A stretch of DNA of 64,000 bases from Prosthecochloris marina (lineage in GTDB: Bacteria > Bacteroidota > Chlorobiia > Chlorobiales > Chlorobiaceae), in contig NZ_PDNZ01000006.1 of NCBI RefSeq assembly GCF_003182595.1, positions 124,001 through 188,000 of the forward strand. The letters run 5' to 3'. Of the stretch, positions 52,017-62,533 are shown one piece after another. Each line of letters starts with the position of its first letter. The stretch's first letter is position 1. A program made the position numbers and the translations under genes. Under the pieces are notes generated by a model. The model searched no databases, was not told where the DNA came from, and saw only the letters and a list, made by a program, of their open reading frames with translations.

Positions 52017-54229
52017 GTGTTTTTTTTCTACATAAAAAAATTTTTCGGCTATGCACTGCATTTCTGATTCTTTCAATTGCCGTCCAAGCGTTCCCAACAC
52101 CATCGTGCATAGCCCAGAAACAAGACCGGACAGAGCCGGCTGATCAGCCGGTTACCGTAAAAAAGATATCGGTAACCGGGAATCGATCTCTGAGCAAAGA
52201 AGAGATCCTCGAAGTTATTTCCACCTCCAAAAAGGATATTTTCAACCAGGAGGTGTTCAACCGTGATATAGCCCTGATAAAAAAACTCTACACTTTCAAG
52301 GGCTATTTTGATGCGACAGTCGACGCATCGGTAACAACCGATGAAAAAAAAAACAGAGTCGAGCTGAGCATCCTCATTGAAGAAAATTCCCCAGCCAGAA
52401 TCGACACCGTCAGATATGAAGGGATCGACAGTATAACAGCGACTTTGAAAAAGCAGTATCTCGAAGAGAGCAAACTGGAGCGCGACTCCGTTTTCACAGT
52501 CGATCACCTCATAGAAGAACGTGACCGAACAGTTGATTTCTTCAAGGAATACGGCTATGCATTCATGCATGAGGACAGTATCCGCATACAGGTGGATACA
52601 ACCGGCTTGTTTGCCGGTCTGCAGACGAATATCTCACTTCCCAAAGTGCTCGAATACGGCTCACTTCAGGTCGTCGTTCACGACCCGCTCACGAAAGACA
52701 CGGCGGAGGTAATACCGCAACAGAAAAATATCCGGCTGGACAGTATCGATATCGTGCAACACGGCAGGCAGGACATTTCATCCGAACTGATCACGAATTA
52801 TACAGCCTATCGCCCTGGAGATACAACCAGTCTTTCTCTGGAAAGAAAAACATTGCAGAATTTCGGCTCGACAAATGTTTTTTCTTCGGTATTCATACGA
52901 AAAGATTCGGTTCGCGAAGGCAAACTGTATACATCGATCCATTTGGAACCGAAACCGAAGCATCTCATTGAACCCAAAATCTATTTTGATAACCGTTATG
53001 GAAGCCTTTTCGCAGGCGCTTCAGTAGGATACGAAAATAAAAATCTTTTCGGGGGCGCGGAAAATCTGAAAGTCACCACCGATTTCGGGATGCAGCTCAG
53101 CACATCGAACGATTTGTTGAACAACCTCGACGAAAGCCTCTACTCAAAGTACAGGCCCTATGAGTTTGCATTTTCGGCAAACATTACCAAACCCGAGTTG
53201 AAAAAACCCGGAAACATCTACGCAGGAACCCTTGAATACTCTCGCTCCCGTTTACCGATTCTTCTCGATAATCAGAAAGGGCTTTTTCGATTGAGCTATA
53301 ATGCACAACTCTCAAAAAAATCCCGATTGAATTTTGATTTCTTTGAGCTCGAGCTGGTTAAAAAAGATTCTCTCGACGGGTTCAAGGAGCTTTTCAAAAC
53401 CGATCTTGCCGAGAATATCGGCGTTGACCCAACCGACCCGGTTGCTGTCGACAACAGTCTGGACAGCTTGCTGCAAACCAATCTCAATCAAACCTTTCGT
53501 CTGCAATATTTCTACTCGAACCAGAACGACCCGTTACGTGAGACCGATGAAACAATCTATACCTGGAACATCACTCTCGAAGAAGTCGGGGGCCTTGTTT
53601 ATCTTATCGATGAATATATCGACACGAAAAGTTACACAGGATTCACAGATGATGAACCCCAGATTTTCGGGACACCATATTCACAGTTTCTCAAAGCAAG
53701 CGGCCAGTTCACCTTCACCAAAGATCTCACCGAACAACAGCAAATTGCCGGAAGGGTTTTCCTTGGCGCAATGGCTCCCTATGGCAAAGCCGATGCTACG
53801 CCCGACGAGCGCCGTTTCTATGCGGGTGGGCCCAATAGCATGAGAGGCTGGCAGTTCAATACGCTGGGACCAGGCGGCAACAAAAGCGAGGCTACCGCAA
53901 CGCTGGGAGCGGATATAAAAATCGAAACAAACCTTGAATATCGCCTGAAATTCTTTAAACTTTTCGGTCAACCATCCGGTATCGCCTTTTTTACCGATGT
54001 AGGAAACATATGGGACAGAAACGGCCCTTACGCCCTGACACTCGAGTCTCTTTACAAGGATATCGCATGGGATGCCGGTATCGGCCTGCGTGTGGGGTCA
54101 CCGATCGGCCCTTTCCGTTTTGATTTTGCCTATAAACTTTACGATCCTACACAAACTGAACCCTGGCAGCTCTCCAACTGGAGCCCCGGAGATTTCACGT
54201 TCAATTTCGGGATCGGAGAACCATTTTAA
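52017..54229 (+). CDS. Omp85/BamA-family outer membrane protein; 5' end apparently out of frame
   Basis: Outer-membrane assembly or transport barrel. The N-terminal part has POTRA repeats (VTVKKISVTGNRSLSKEEIL, DTVRYEGIDSITATLKKQY), the C-terminal half is a 16-strand-type barrel with the conserved loop RRFYAGGPNSMRGWQFNTL. The intact frame is open from 51995 but holds no ATG, GTG or TTG before 52253. A good signal peptide (LHKKIFRLCTAFLILSIAVQ) lies in frame from 52028. A GTG at 52017 precedes a run of eight T; nine T would put it in frame. Either sequencing error, phase variation or slippage. Body confidence high, start uncertain. Confidence 0.78.
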
Positions 54230-54269
54230 TATCAACTGTAACCCTTTATCTGTTATTCTTTGTACCATC

Positions 54270-54935
54270 ATGCAGCAAAAAAACACACTTCTGGCACCGT
54301 CTATTCTTTCTGCAGATTTCACGAAACTCGCCGCATCAATTGAAATTGCCGAAAAAGCAGGGGCAGACTGGCTTCACTGCGATGTCATGGACGGGCATTT
54401 CGTACCGAATATAACCTTCGGCCCTTTTATCGTAAAAGCGATTGCAGGGTGCTCGAACCTTACCATCGACACCCATCTGATGATTTCCGATCCCGATTCG
54501 TACATTCCCGATTTCATCAGCGCCGGTTCACACCAGGTAACGGTTCACCAGGAAACCTGCCCTCACCTGCACAGAAGTGTACAGCTCATTAAAAGTCTGG
54601 GAGCAAAAGCAGGAGTGTCGATAAACCCCGGCACACCGGTATCGACGCTTGAATCGATATTGCCTGATCTCGACCTCGTTTTGCTGATGTCGGTCAACCC
54701 GGGATTCGGTGGTCAGAAATTCATTCCGTCCTCCTTGGGAAAAGTAGAACAACTCCATACCATGCGCAACAACCTCAACCCGGAAATGATTATTGCAGTC
54801 GATGGAGGTGTAACCGTAGACAATGCGCAGGATCTTGTAACGGCAGGAGCGGATGCATTGATTGCCGGTACGGCGTTCTTTAAGGCTGAAAACCCGGAGG
54901 AAGCCGCGGCAAAAATCAAGTCCGCTTCCAGGTAA
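54270..54935 (+). CDS. rpe: Ribulose-phosphate 3-epimerase
   Basis: Interconverts ribulose 5-phosphate and xylulose 5-phosphate. 221 residues. TIM barrel with [27 protein letters not shown], ADHxxHQE-type [22 protein letters not shown] and VDGGVTVDN with the second catalytic Asp. ATG at 54270. Its last 20 bases overlap trpC on the other strand, so the two genes converge. Confidence 0.95.
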   Translation: MQQKNTLLAPSILSADFTKLAASIEIAEKAGADWLHCDVMDGHFVPNITFGPFIVKAIAGCSNLTIDTHLMISDPDSYIPDFISAGSHQVTVHQETCPHLHRSVQLIKSLGAKAGVSINPGTPVSTLESILPDLDLVLLMSVNPGFGGQKFIPSSLGKVEQLHTMRNNLNPEMIIAVDGGVTVDNAQDLVTAGADALIAGTAFFKAENPEEAAAKIKSASR

Positions 54936-55692
54936 ATCTTTGAAGTTCACGACCCAGCAGCCCTTCACCGATCAGGACGGCATCGAATGATGCTTCCTGC
55001 ATCATGGCAACATCCGAAGCACGCTTCAGGCCACTTTCCGCAACGGCAACAACACCCCGGGGAATAGAAGGCCTGAGGCGAAGTGATGTGTCAAGAGAGA
55101 CGGTGAAATCGTTAAGGTTCCGATTGTTGACTCCGATAACAGCCGCTCCGGCATCGAGCGCACGATCCAGCTCTGCATGATCATGCACTTCCACAAGGGC
55201 ATCGAGCCCAATGCCTTCGACAAGTTGCAGGTAGTCTCTGAGCCTTACAGTATCGAGCGCTGCAACGATAAGCAAAACCGCATCGGCCCCTATCAGGCGA
55301 GCCTCGTAAATCTGTGACTCGTCAATGATAAAATCCTTGCGCAGAACAGGAAGATCAAAAGCAGCGCTTATCTGCTGCAAATACTCGTTAGCTCCCTGAA
55401 AAAAGTTCCGGTCGGTAAGAACGGAAAAGGCCGAAGCACCAATTTCCGCATATCGTCTCGCTATATCGAGGGGCTGAAAGTTTTCAACCATGACACCCCT
55501 GGAAGGCGATGCTTTCTTTACTTCGGCGATAAGACGGATCTCTCCCTGACTGTTCTGCAACGTAGTCTTGAAGCCCCGAGCGGGAGGAAGATCTTTTTCT
55601 ACAGTGTGATAGCGCGCAGCAGGCCCCTGTTGTTTTAAAACATCGACCTCACCCGCCTTGTGTTCGAGTATTTTTGTCAGGTAGGTCGTCAT
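54916..55692 (-). CDS. trpC: Indole-3-glycerol phosphate synthase
   Basis: Fourth step of tryptophan synthesis. 258 residues: [74 protein letters not shown] and [12 protein letters not shown]. Stand-alone monofunctional form. Its ATG overlaps the carB half-gene stop as ATGA, an odd pairing of arginine/pyrimidine and tryptophan genes. Overlaps rpe by 20 bases. Confidence 0.96.
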   Translation of the reverse strand: MTTYLTKILEHKAGEVDVLKQQGPAARYHTVEKDLPPARGFKTTLQNSQGEIRLIAEVKKASPSRGVMVENFQPLDIARRYAEIGASAFSVLTDRNFFQGANEYLQQISAAFDLPVLRKDFIIDESQIYEARLIGADAVLLIVAALDTVRLRDYLQLVEGIGLDALVEVHDHAELDRALDAGAAVIGVNNRNLNDFTVSLDTSLRLRPSIPRGVVAVAESGLKRASDVAMMQEASFDAVLIGEGLLGRELQRFTWKRT

Positions 55693-57176
55693 GAAGAAGA
55701 GGCTTGACCTGCCATAGCTCTCAACTCGCTCTCGAAATCGACAATCTGGCGAATATTATCCAGGAACCACGGATCTATACCTGTCGAGTTATGGATCTCC
55801 TCAACGGTCGCACCTGCCTGAAAGGCATAACGCAGATAAAACATCCGGTCGGCTTTCGGTATCTTGATCTTTTCCAGAAGGTCTTCTTTGGCAAACTTCT
55901 TCTGCTGCTGCGTCATATCGACGACGTTCATAACGTCCTTTCCATCGCTTCCCAGACCGGCTCGGCCGATTTCAAGCCCGCGAAGAGACTTCTGAAGAGC
56001 TTCACGGAAATTCCTCCCGAAAGCCATGACCTCTCCTACAGACTTCATCTGCACACCGAGCCTCGAATCAACGTTCTTGAACTTCTCAAAATCCCACCTG
56101 GGCACTTTTACGACACAGTAATCGATAACCGGTTCGAAGCTCGCAGGTGTCGATTTGGTAATATCGTTCTGAATCTCATCGAGCGTGTACCCGACCGCAA
56201 GTTTCGCTGCAACCTTGGCGATAGGAAACCCTGTAGCTTTCGACGCAAGAGCGGAACTGCGCGATACCCTCGGATTCATTTCGATAACAACAACCCTGCC
56301 GTTTTCCGGATTGATGGCAAACTGAATGTTGCTGCCGCCGGTTTCAACTCCTATTTCACGGATAATCTTTATCGATGCGTCCCTGAGAGCCTGATACTGG
56401 CGGTCTGAAAGAGTCTGGGCGGGAGCTACCGTAATACTGTCGCCGGTATGAACCCCCATGGGGTCAACATTCTCGATTGAACAAACAATTATGACGTTGT
56501 CGGCAAGATCGCGGATCACTTCGAGTTCAAACTCTTTCCACCCAATAAGGCACTCCTCGACAAGGACCTCCCCGATAGGGCTTTCCGCAATACCCCGTCT
56601 GACTGCATCGTAATAATCGGACTTGGTTTCCGCAAACCCTCCACCGGTTCCACCGAGAGTGAACGAAGGCCGTATGACAATTGGCAGTCCAATCTCTTCG
56701 AGCGCTTCCTTTGCCTCCTTTTCGTTACGGACAAAAAAGCCCTTCGCCATTTCAAGGCCGAGCTTCTTCATGGCATCACTGAAAAACTCCCGGTTTTCTG
56801 CCTTTCTTATCGCTCTGAGCTTGGCCCCGATAAGCTCAACCCCGTTCCGCTCGAGCACACCGCTTTCGGCAAGGCTTACAGCCGTGTTCAAAGCTGTCTG
56901 TCCTCCCATTGTAGGCAGCAAAGCATCCGGCTTTTCTTTCTCGATAATCTTGCGAACATATTCAGGAGTAATCGGCTCGATATAGGTGCTGTCAGCAAAC
57001 TCTATATCGGTCATGATGGTTGCCGGGTTGCTGTTTACCAGGATAACCCGGTAACCATCCTCCTTGAGAGCCCGACAAGCCTGCGTACCTGAATAATCGA
57101 ATTCACATGCCTGGCCAATAACAATCGGACCGGCACCTATGACTAAAATCGACTTGATATCTTTCCGCTTTGGCAC
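55689..57176 (-). CDS. carB: Carbamoyl-phosphate synthase large chain, N-terminal half (medium subunit)
   Basis: Only 495 residues, against about 1,070 for full CarB. It has the first ATP-grasp half: [73 protein letters not shown] and [20 protein letters not shown]. The C-terminal allosteric half must be another gene elsewhere. The split form is known in Chlorobiota and Archaea, so it is natural, not broken. Start GTG with GGAAGAAAA upstream. Confidence 0.9.
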   Translation of the reverse strand: MPKRKDIKSILVIGAGPIVIGQACEFDYSGTQACRALKEDGYRVILVNSNPATIMTDIEFADSTYIEPITPEYVRKIIEKEKPDALLPTMGGQTALNTAVSLAESGVLERNGVELIGAKLRAIRKAENREFFSDAMKKLGLEMAKGFFVRNEKEAKEALEEIGLPIVIRPSFTLGGTGGGFAETKSDYYDAVRRGIAESPIGEVLVEECLIGWKEFELEVIRDLADNVIIVCSIENVDPMGVHTGDSITVAPAQTLSDRQYQALRDASIKIIREIGVETGGSNIQFAINPENGRVVVIEMNPRVSRSSALASKATGFPIAKVAAKLAVGYTLDEIQNDITKSTPASFEPVIDYCVVKVPRWDFEKFKNVDSRLGVQMKSVGEVMAFGRNFREALQKSLRGLEIGRAGLGSDGKDVMNVVDMTQQQKKFAKEDLLEKIKIPKADRMFYLRYAFQAGATVEEIHNSTGIDPWFLDNIRQIVDFESELRAMAGQASSS

Positions 57177-57236
57177 TTTTCTTCCGGTTTTATGCGTTTC
57201 TGACGATGAACGAAGGTAATGTAAAAAAAAATGTCG

Positions 57237-57668
57237 CTACTCTATCACCCTTATAGCTTCCTGGTGAAAACCACCTTCCTCACGGCGGTACCAGGATGTC
57301 ACGGCAGACGGCTGCATATTTTGCACGGAAAGTATGATCATCGAGTGACCCGGCCTTGCAAAATTCACATCGTTGTTTGAAGGAACCGCAGGCGAACCGA
57401 TATGAGAGTGATATGATCCGACAATTTCGAGCCCGAGCCCTTTCGCCTCGCGCTCGACATCGATATACTCGGAATAGGAAATCTCAAAACCATGCTCCCT
57501 GCCATTATAAAGCACGTTGGCGCATGGGGCTATCTCATAAACCAAATTTTCGTATTCACCCTTGTGGTTTGGCTGCCGTCTACCTGCAAGCAGACCACAG
57601 CATTCATAGGGTACATCTCTCAATGCATGTTCCTGTATTATTTCGAACTGGCGACGGGGTAACTGCAT
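57237..57668 (-). CDS. JAMM/MPN metallopeptidase (Mov34-like, M67)
   Basis: 143 residues from ATG at 57668. Catalytic Glu22 in YECCGLLAG, and JAMM motif with His87 and His89 (SYHSHIG), Ser97 and Asp100 (PSNNDV). Bacterial JAMM proteins of this size often cleave ubiquitin-like or sulfur-carrier proteins to release a thiocarboxylate. Neither ThiS nor MoaD-like genes adjoin. Could start at an upstream TTG overlapping purD. Confidence 0.85.
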   Translation of the reverse strand: MQLPRRQFEIIQEHALRDVPYECCGLLAGRRQPNHKGEYENLVYEIAPCANVLYNGREHGFEISYSEYIDVEREAKGLGLEIVGSYHSHIGSPAVPSNNDVNFARPGHSMIILSVQNMQPSAVTSWYRREEGGFHQEAIRVIE

Positions 57669-57757
57669 CCTGACGTTTCGAATTATGCTCTCTCTATAGC
57701 GTATACGTTGATAATTTTCTCTCTCCTGCCGAAAAAATCCTACCGGCAAACCTGCAA

Positions 57758-59038
57758 TCAAGCAAGTGCTTTCGCTCCGATATCCCGACGGTAATAACTG
57801 CCATCGAAAGCAACGCCACTCAACGCACTGTAGGCGAGAGCGATACTTTCCCCGAGTGTCGGCGCCAGAGCGGTTACCGACAGCACCCTGCCTCCCGAAG
57901 TCTTGAGCATTCCGCCTTCAAGCACTGTACCGGCATGAAACACCATGACACTGTCATGCTCCTGAAGTTTCGGGTCGATTTCAATCACTTTCCCCTTTTC
58001 ATAACTGCCGGGATACCCTTCGGATGCAAGAACAACCGTCGTCGCAGACAACGGTTTCATCTCAAATGCAATTTCACCCAGATTCCCATCGAGGCTGGCC
58101 TCGAGAGCTTCAACCAGTTCAGTCTGCATGAGCGGTAGTACAACCTGGGCTTCGGGATCACCGAGGCGGGCATTATACTCCACGACCGAAGGCTCGCCGT
58201 TATCGATCATAAGCCCGATATAAAGAAAACCGGTATATGGCATTCCCTCTTCCCGCATCCCCTCGAGGGTCGGAACGATCACACGCTCCTCGACCTTTTT
58301 CATCACCTCTTCACTGACCAGAGGTGCCGGAGCATAAGCCCCCATGCCACCGGTATTCTTACCCGTGTCACCCTCCCCGATGCGCTTATGATCCTGTGAA
58401 GGCAAAAAGAAACGGTATTGGGTACCATCGGTTATGGCAAACACACTTGCCTCCTGACCGGCTAAAAAGGATTCGATAACAACCTCGTCGGCAGCTCCGC
58501 CGAAAACCCTCTTTTCAAACAGATCATCGATGGCTTGCAGGGCGTCGGCACGTGTTTCGGCAACAACCACCCCCTTTCCTGCAGCAAGGCCGCTGGCCTT
58601 TATAACCTGGGGAAATACCGTTGTTTTCTCAAGAAAATCTTTTGCGGAATCATAATCCCTGAAAACCTCGTACGATGCCGTTGGGATTTCGTGACGGCTC
58701 ATGAAATCCTTTGCAAAAACCTTGCTGGTTTCAAGTTGCGCCGCAGATTTCGTCGGGCCGAACACTTTTTTCCCAGCTTCGGCAAACAGATCCACGATAC
58801 CCGCTTCAAGAGGTTGCTCCGGCCCGACAACCGTCAAATCAACCGACTCGCTGACAGCAAACTGCAACAGGCCATCAACATCGGTGGACCCGAGAGCGAC
58901 GTTCTCAACGCAGCTCCCCATTGTTGCTGTCCCACCGTTTCCGGGAGCGACGTAGACTTTCGACACTTTTTCACTGCGAGCTATAGCCCAAGCAAGAGCA
59001 TGCTCCCTGCCCCCCCCACCGACTATCAGTACCTTCAT
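57758..59038 (-). CDS. purD: Phosphoribosylamine-glycine ligase (GARS)
   Basis: Second step of purine synthesis. 426 residues with KVLIVGGGGREHALAWAIAR, VVGPEQPLEAGIVDLFAE, KASGLAAGKGVVVAET, and MKTGLLP-like NTGGMGAYAPAPL, then VEYNARLGDPEAQVVLP. ATG at 59038 (MKVLIV) is the true start. A run of eight G (59010-59017) encodes VGGGG near the N-terminus. Confidence 0.96.
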   Translation of the reverse strand: MKVLIVGGGGREHALAWAIARSEKVSKVYVAPGNGGTATMGSCVENVALGSTDVDGLLQFAVSESVDLTVVGPEQPLEAGIVDLFAEAGKKVFGPTKSAAQLETSKVFAKDFMSRHEIPTASYEVFRDYDSAKDFLEKTTVFPQVIKASGLAAGKGVVVAETRADALQAIDDLFEKRVFGGAADEVVIESFLAGQEASVFAITDGTQYRFFLPSQDHKRIGEGDTGKNTGGMGAYAPAPLVSEEVMKKVEERVIVPTLEGMREEGMPYTGFLYIGLMIDNGEPSVVEYNARLGDPEAQVVLPLMQTELVEALEASLDGNLGEIAFEMKPLSATTVVLASEGYPGSYEKGKVIEIDPKLQEHDSVMVFHAGTVLEGGMLKTSGGRVLSVTALAPTLGESIALAYSALSGVAFDGSYYRRDIGAKALA

Positions 59039-59314
59039 AAAAAATGGTTTGCATAATCCCGAATATGTACCGGGACTGTTACGGTAACCCTTCACTCCAT
59101 ACAAACCAACTATATAACGCAGGCGATGAAAAAAACAAATAAAAAAATCCCCTGAAGGCCATACAAACAGACCGTTTAAACACAATCACACCGAAGAACA
59201 CAAGAGCGGAAGATATGGAGAATCAAAAAATCAGAAGACTTTTGGTACATTGCTGAAAGCCGTAAACCCCTACCCGCAGGGGCAGTACGCCAACAAATCA
59301 ACCATTCATGTGGC

Positions 59315-59932
59315 ATGTCTTTACTCCCGCCTCTTTCCGAACTGATCCTGCCCGGCGCGCTGAAACTCCTGGTTTCGACGCTCCGAATCACCGTTACAAA
59401 TCCGCAGAAGGAAACTTGCGGTCAAACAGGGAAGAGGATATTCGCATTCTGGCACGGCAAAATGATCTATGGCTGGTTGCTTGCCCAACGACTGTCACCC
59501 GACAAAACCATACATGCAATTGTCAGCCTTTCAAAAGACGGCGAAATCCTTTCCCGTACACTTGAAAAACTTGGTTTTACCCTGATACGGGGATCGAGTT
59601 CAAAGGGAAGCAGCGAGGTAAAAACAGCCATGCTCACGGAATTGGCAAACAACGGCATTATCGCGATCACCCCGGACGGACCACGCGGTCCGCGCCAGAC
59701 ATTCAAGTACGGAACACTCCGCCTGGCCTCAGCAGAAGGAATTCCGATCATTTTTGCCACCATCCGTTACAGTAAACGCATACAGCTCAAAAGCTGGGAC
59801 CGTTTTGAAATTCCGTTTCCGTTCAGCCGGGTCGATGTTACAATTCACAATATCGAAGTTCCTGAATTCAGGAATCAGGAAGAACTGAGAGCGTTCGAAC
59901 ATCAACTGTCAAAGGACTTGGCTGATGACTAA
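59315..59932 (+). CDS. DUF374 lysophospholipid/lipid A acyltransferase-like protein
   Basis: 205 residues, with [49 protein letters not shown] and ITPDGPRGPRQTFKYGT. This is DUF374, related to LpxL-type acyltransferases, though its acyl acceptor is not certain. It overlaps lpxK by 8 bases, which suggests a place in lipid A synthesis. 277 bases upstream have no feature. Confidence 0.85.
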   Translation: MSLLPPLSELILPGALKLLVSTLRITVTNPQKETCGQTGKRIFAFWHGKMIYGWLLAQRLSPDKTIHAIVSLSKDGEILSRTLEKLGFTLIRGSSSKGSSEVKTAMLTELANNGIIAITPDGPRGPRQTFKYGTLRLASAEGIPIIFATIRYSKRIQLKSWDRFEIPFPFSRVDVTIHNIEVPEFRNQEELRAFEHQLSKDLADD

Positions 59933-60974
59933 CGTTCTGAACATTCTGCTTTCACCGGCAGCTCTGATCTACAGTGCAGTTATCTTTGTCCGTAACAGGC
60001 TGTTCGACCTTGGCGTTTTTCATAGTCATAAAGCTGCAATCCCGGTGGTTTCGGTAGGCAATATCAGTATGGGAGGAACCGGTAAAACCCCATTGGTCGA
60101 TTTTGTGATCAAGTATTACTCACGCAAGGGGTTGACACCGGCCATTCTTTCACGTGGCTACAAAAGGAGTACAAAAGGCGTCACCATGGTTTCCGATGGC
60201 CGGCAAGTATTTCTTGGAAGCCGTGAAGCCGGCGATGAATGTGCAATGCTCGCGCATAACAATCCCGAAACAATTGTGGTGGTTGCCGAAAAAAGAAAAG
60301 AAGGCGCTGATTTCATTGCAGAGCACTTTGCCGGAAACCTCCCCGATGTTCTTGTACTCGATGACGGGTTTCAGCACCGGCAGCTCGATCGTGATCTTGA
60401 CATCGTTGTTATCAACAGTGCGGCACCTTTTTTCAATGACCGGCTCATACCGGCCGGTCGCCTGAGGGAACCCCGCAAAAATCTCGATCGCGCCGACCTC
60501 CTGGTGCTCAGCAAGGTTACCGACCCATTCAAGACGGCTCACCTCGCGGAGAAGTTATCCCTTACCGGTAAACCGATGGTTACAACCAGCGTCCGTCCCG
60601 GCGAACCGGTACAATTTGCAGGCCCCGGCAACTTAGTGCCGGAGAGAGCGATTGCCCTTGCAGGTATAGGACAGCCGGAGGGGTTCATTGCTTCGCTGAA
60701 GCAACGTGGTATAAACGTTGTATCACAGGCGCTTTTTCCCGACCACGCAGACTTCCCGCTTGTAAGTATAAAAGCTCTCGTCGAACGGTCAATCGATGAG
60801 AACCTCTCGATTGTCACCACCGAAAAAGACTATTTTCGATTGCAAGCAAACCAACCCACCCTGGAAACCATGTCCCGGGTCCCTTGTTTCTACCTTCCAG
60901 TAGAAATCGACATTATCGAAGGGCGGAAAGTTCTCGAGCAGATGCTCGATAAGGTTGTTTCTCAAAATCTTTAG
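59925..60974 (+). CDS. lpxK: Tetraacyldisaccharide 4'-kinase
   Basis: Phosphorylates the 4' position of the lipid A precursor on the inner membrane. 349 residues. N-terminal hydrophobic anchor, Walker A GNISMGGTGKTPLVD (about 45-60), LSRGYKRSTKGV, VLDDGFQHRQLDRDLDIVVI and RLREPRKNLDRADLLVLSKV. RBS AAAGGA eight bases before ATG. Overlaps the acyltransferase. Confidence 0.95.
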   Translation: MTNVLNILLSPAALIYSAVIFVRNRLFDLGVFHSHKAAIPVVSVGNISMGGTGKTPLVDFVIKYYSRKGLTPAILSRGYKRSTKGVTMVSDGRQVFLGSREAGDECAMLAHNNPETIVVVAEKRKEGADFIAEHFAGNLPDVLVLDDGFQHRQLDRDLDIVVINSAAPFFNDRLIPAGRLREPRKNLDRADLLVLSKVTDPFKTAHLAEKLSLTGKPMVTTSVRPGEPVQFAGPGNLVPERAIALAGIGQPEGFIASLKQRGINVVSQALFPDHADFPLVSIKALVERSIDENLSIVTTEKDYFRLQANQPTLETMSRVPCFYLPVEIDIIEGRKVLEQMLDKVVSQNL

Positions 60975-61030
60975 CTGAAGATCCCGAAATACCGGACGAG
61001 ATCCGGCATTCATGGAAAGAAGCAGGAAAA

Positions 61031-61195
61031 CCCATGGATCCCCGGGTCGCACTCCGCTTGCACGAGGATGACAAGGAGAGAAGTCATGCCGCACTCGATG
61101 CGGCATCCATGCGGATCAACGAAGCCGGTGATGGATCCCCGGGTCGCGCTCCGCTTGCCCGAGGATGACACGAAAAGAAGGAGAAGTCAGGCCCG
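61031..61195. repeat. Dispersed 217-bp family, about 1.5 units
   Basis: CCCATGGATCCCCGGGTCGC, TGCACGAGGATGACA and GCCGCACTCGATGCGGCATCC appear twice-over, oriented opposite to the 38.9 kb array. The gap 60975-61231 otherwise holds nothing. GGATCCCCGGGTCGC and its partner give hairpins. Confidence 0.8.
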
Positions 61196-61231
61196 GGGAT
61201 GACACGTAAAGAGAACGGTCGAACCGGCCGG

Positions 61232-61774
61232 TCATTCCTTGATGATCTTCGCTATTGCCTTGAACGCGTCACCCTCGGCTACACGCAGCAGCTCAAAAAT
61301 CACCATCTCCGTGCTTTTCAGAAAAGCACCTGCTTTTTCGATGCAGTGTATCCCCAAATCCCGGTTTTCCTTCATCCGCGAAGAAACCGCATCGGTGATC
61401 AGATGAACATTGTAGCCGTAATCAATCAGCTCGTTGGCCGTCTGATAGACACACACATGGGTTTCCATGCCGGTGACAAGCACTTCGTTCCTTTTCAGCT
61501 TTCTGAGAGCTTCCATAAAACCTTCGTCGGCGCAGCAGCTGAACGCGATTTTTTCAAACGGCTCCTCTTCCGCCAACAACGTTTCAAGCGGAGCGACCGT
61601 ATGTCCGAGTCCTTTCGGGTACTGCTCGGTATAGAGCACCGGCACACCGAGAATCTTTGCCGCCCTGACCAGTTTTGAAATATTCTGTTCAACAGCTGCG
61701 GACTCGTAAACGATCTGTGCCAGTTTTCCCTGCACATCAATGATCAGCAAAACAGTATCTTGCGAAGAAATCAT
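61232..61774 (-). CDS. Isochorismatase-family hydrolase (YcaC-like)
   Basis: 180 residues. Catalytic triad visible: D13 (LIIDVQGKL), K75 (EKIAFSC) and C108 (GMETHVCVYQTANEL), with the usual cis-peptide before the Cys. Family members hydrolyse amides or N-carbamoyl compounds. Biological substrate unknown. Divergent from the methyltransferase. Confidence 0.88.
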   Translation of the reverse strand: MISSQDTVLLIIDVQGKLAQIVYESAAVEQNISKLVRAAKILGVPVLYTEQYPKGLGHTVAPLETLLAEEEPFEKIAFSCCADEGFMEALRKLKRNEVLVTGMETHVCVYQTANELIDYGYNVHLITDAVSSRMKENRDLGIHCIEKAGAFLKSTEMVIFELLRVAEGDAFKAIAKIIKE

Positions 61775-61881
61775 GAACCGAAAACGTTAAGACTGTTAGT
61801 GGTATTTTTAAGGCAGCGCCGACCTCAAGCCAAATAAAACTACAAAAACGTAACAATTAAGACAATTATTTTCAGTCACTT

Positions 61882-62388
61882 ATGAACAAGGAAAAATCGG
61901 GAACAGATTCATTTCTCCGAGGCGCCAAAGGAGAATACCTTGTCGTCATCCAGTTTCTGATAGTAGGTATCTTCATCATGACTCCTGTCTGGCAACCTTT
62001 CGGAATTGCAGAATTCGAGGAATACCTTACAATTCCTCGCACGGCAGTCCTGATCGTTTGCGGAGCGACCGCGCTGCTCTTTGGAGGATTAGGATCACAC
62101 AATCTCAAACAATATATCACCCCGCTTCCCTATCCTGTCGATCATAATCAACTCGTTCGAACGGGAGTATACTCATTCGTGCGCCACCCCCTGTACAGCA
62201 GTCAGTTGTTTATCGGTTTCGGATGGTCATGTTACGCTCTCAGCCTATCACATTTTCTCTTGCTTGTTTTTGCATTTTTTTTCTTCTCGCTCAAGGCTTC
62301 AAAAGAAGAACGGTGGCTCACACAACGACATCCCGAGTACCAGGAGTATGCACGAAAGGTGAAAAAGTTCATACCCTTTATTTATTGA
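61882..62388 (+). CDS. Isoprenylcysteine carboxyl methyltransferase-like membrane protein
   Basis: 168 residues with several membrane helices. C-terminal signature of the ICMT/PEMT methyltransferase fold: LVRTGVYSFVRHPLYSSQL, then SKEERWLTQRHPEYQEYA. In bacteria such proteins methylate lipids or isoprenoid compounds; not known here. Convergent with the hydrolase below; 145 bases between contain only a short palindrome. Confidence 0.85.
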   Translation: MNKEKSGTDSFLRGAKGEYLVVIQFLIVGIFIMTPVWQPFGIAEFEEYLTIPRTAVLIVCGATALLFGGLGSHNLKQYITPLPYPVDHNQLVRTGVYSFVRHPLYSSQLFIGFGWSCYALSLSHFLLLVFAFFFFSLKASKEERWLTQRHPEYQEYARKVKKFIPFIY

Positions 62389-62533
62389 GTATTGAGGCTC
62401 ACCAGAAAATCTGTGTCTCATACCGATAGCGAAAGCATCGTACCCTTGTTTTTCCAAAGCCGTCCTGTACCCCGCGTAAAATCAACACATCCATGTCACG
62501 TTGCGTGACCCGGAACTGCATTGCTTGCAACGT

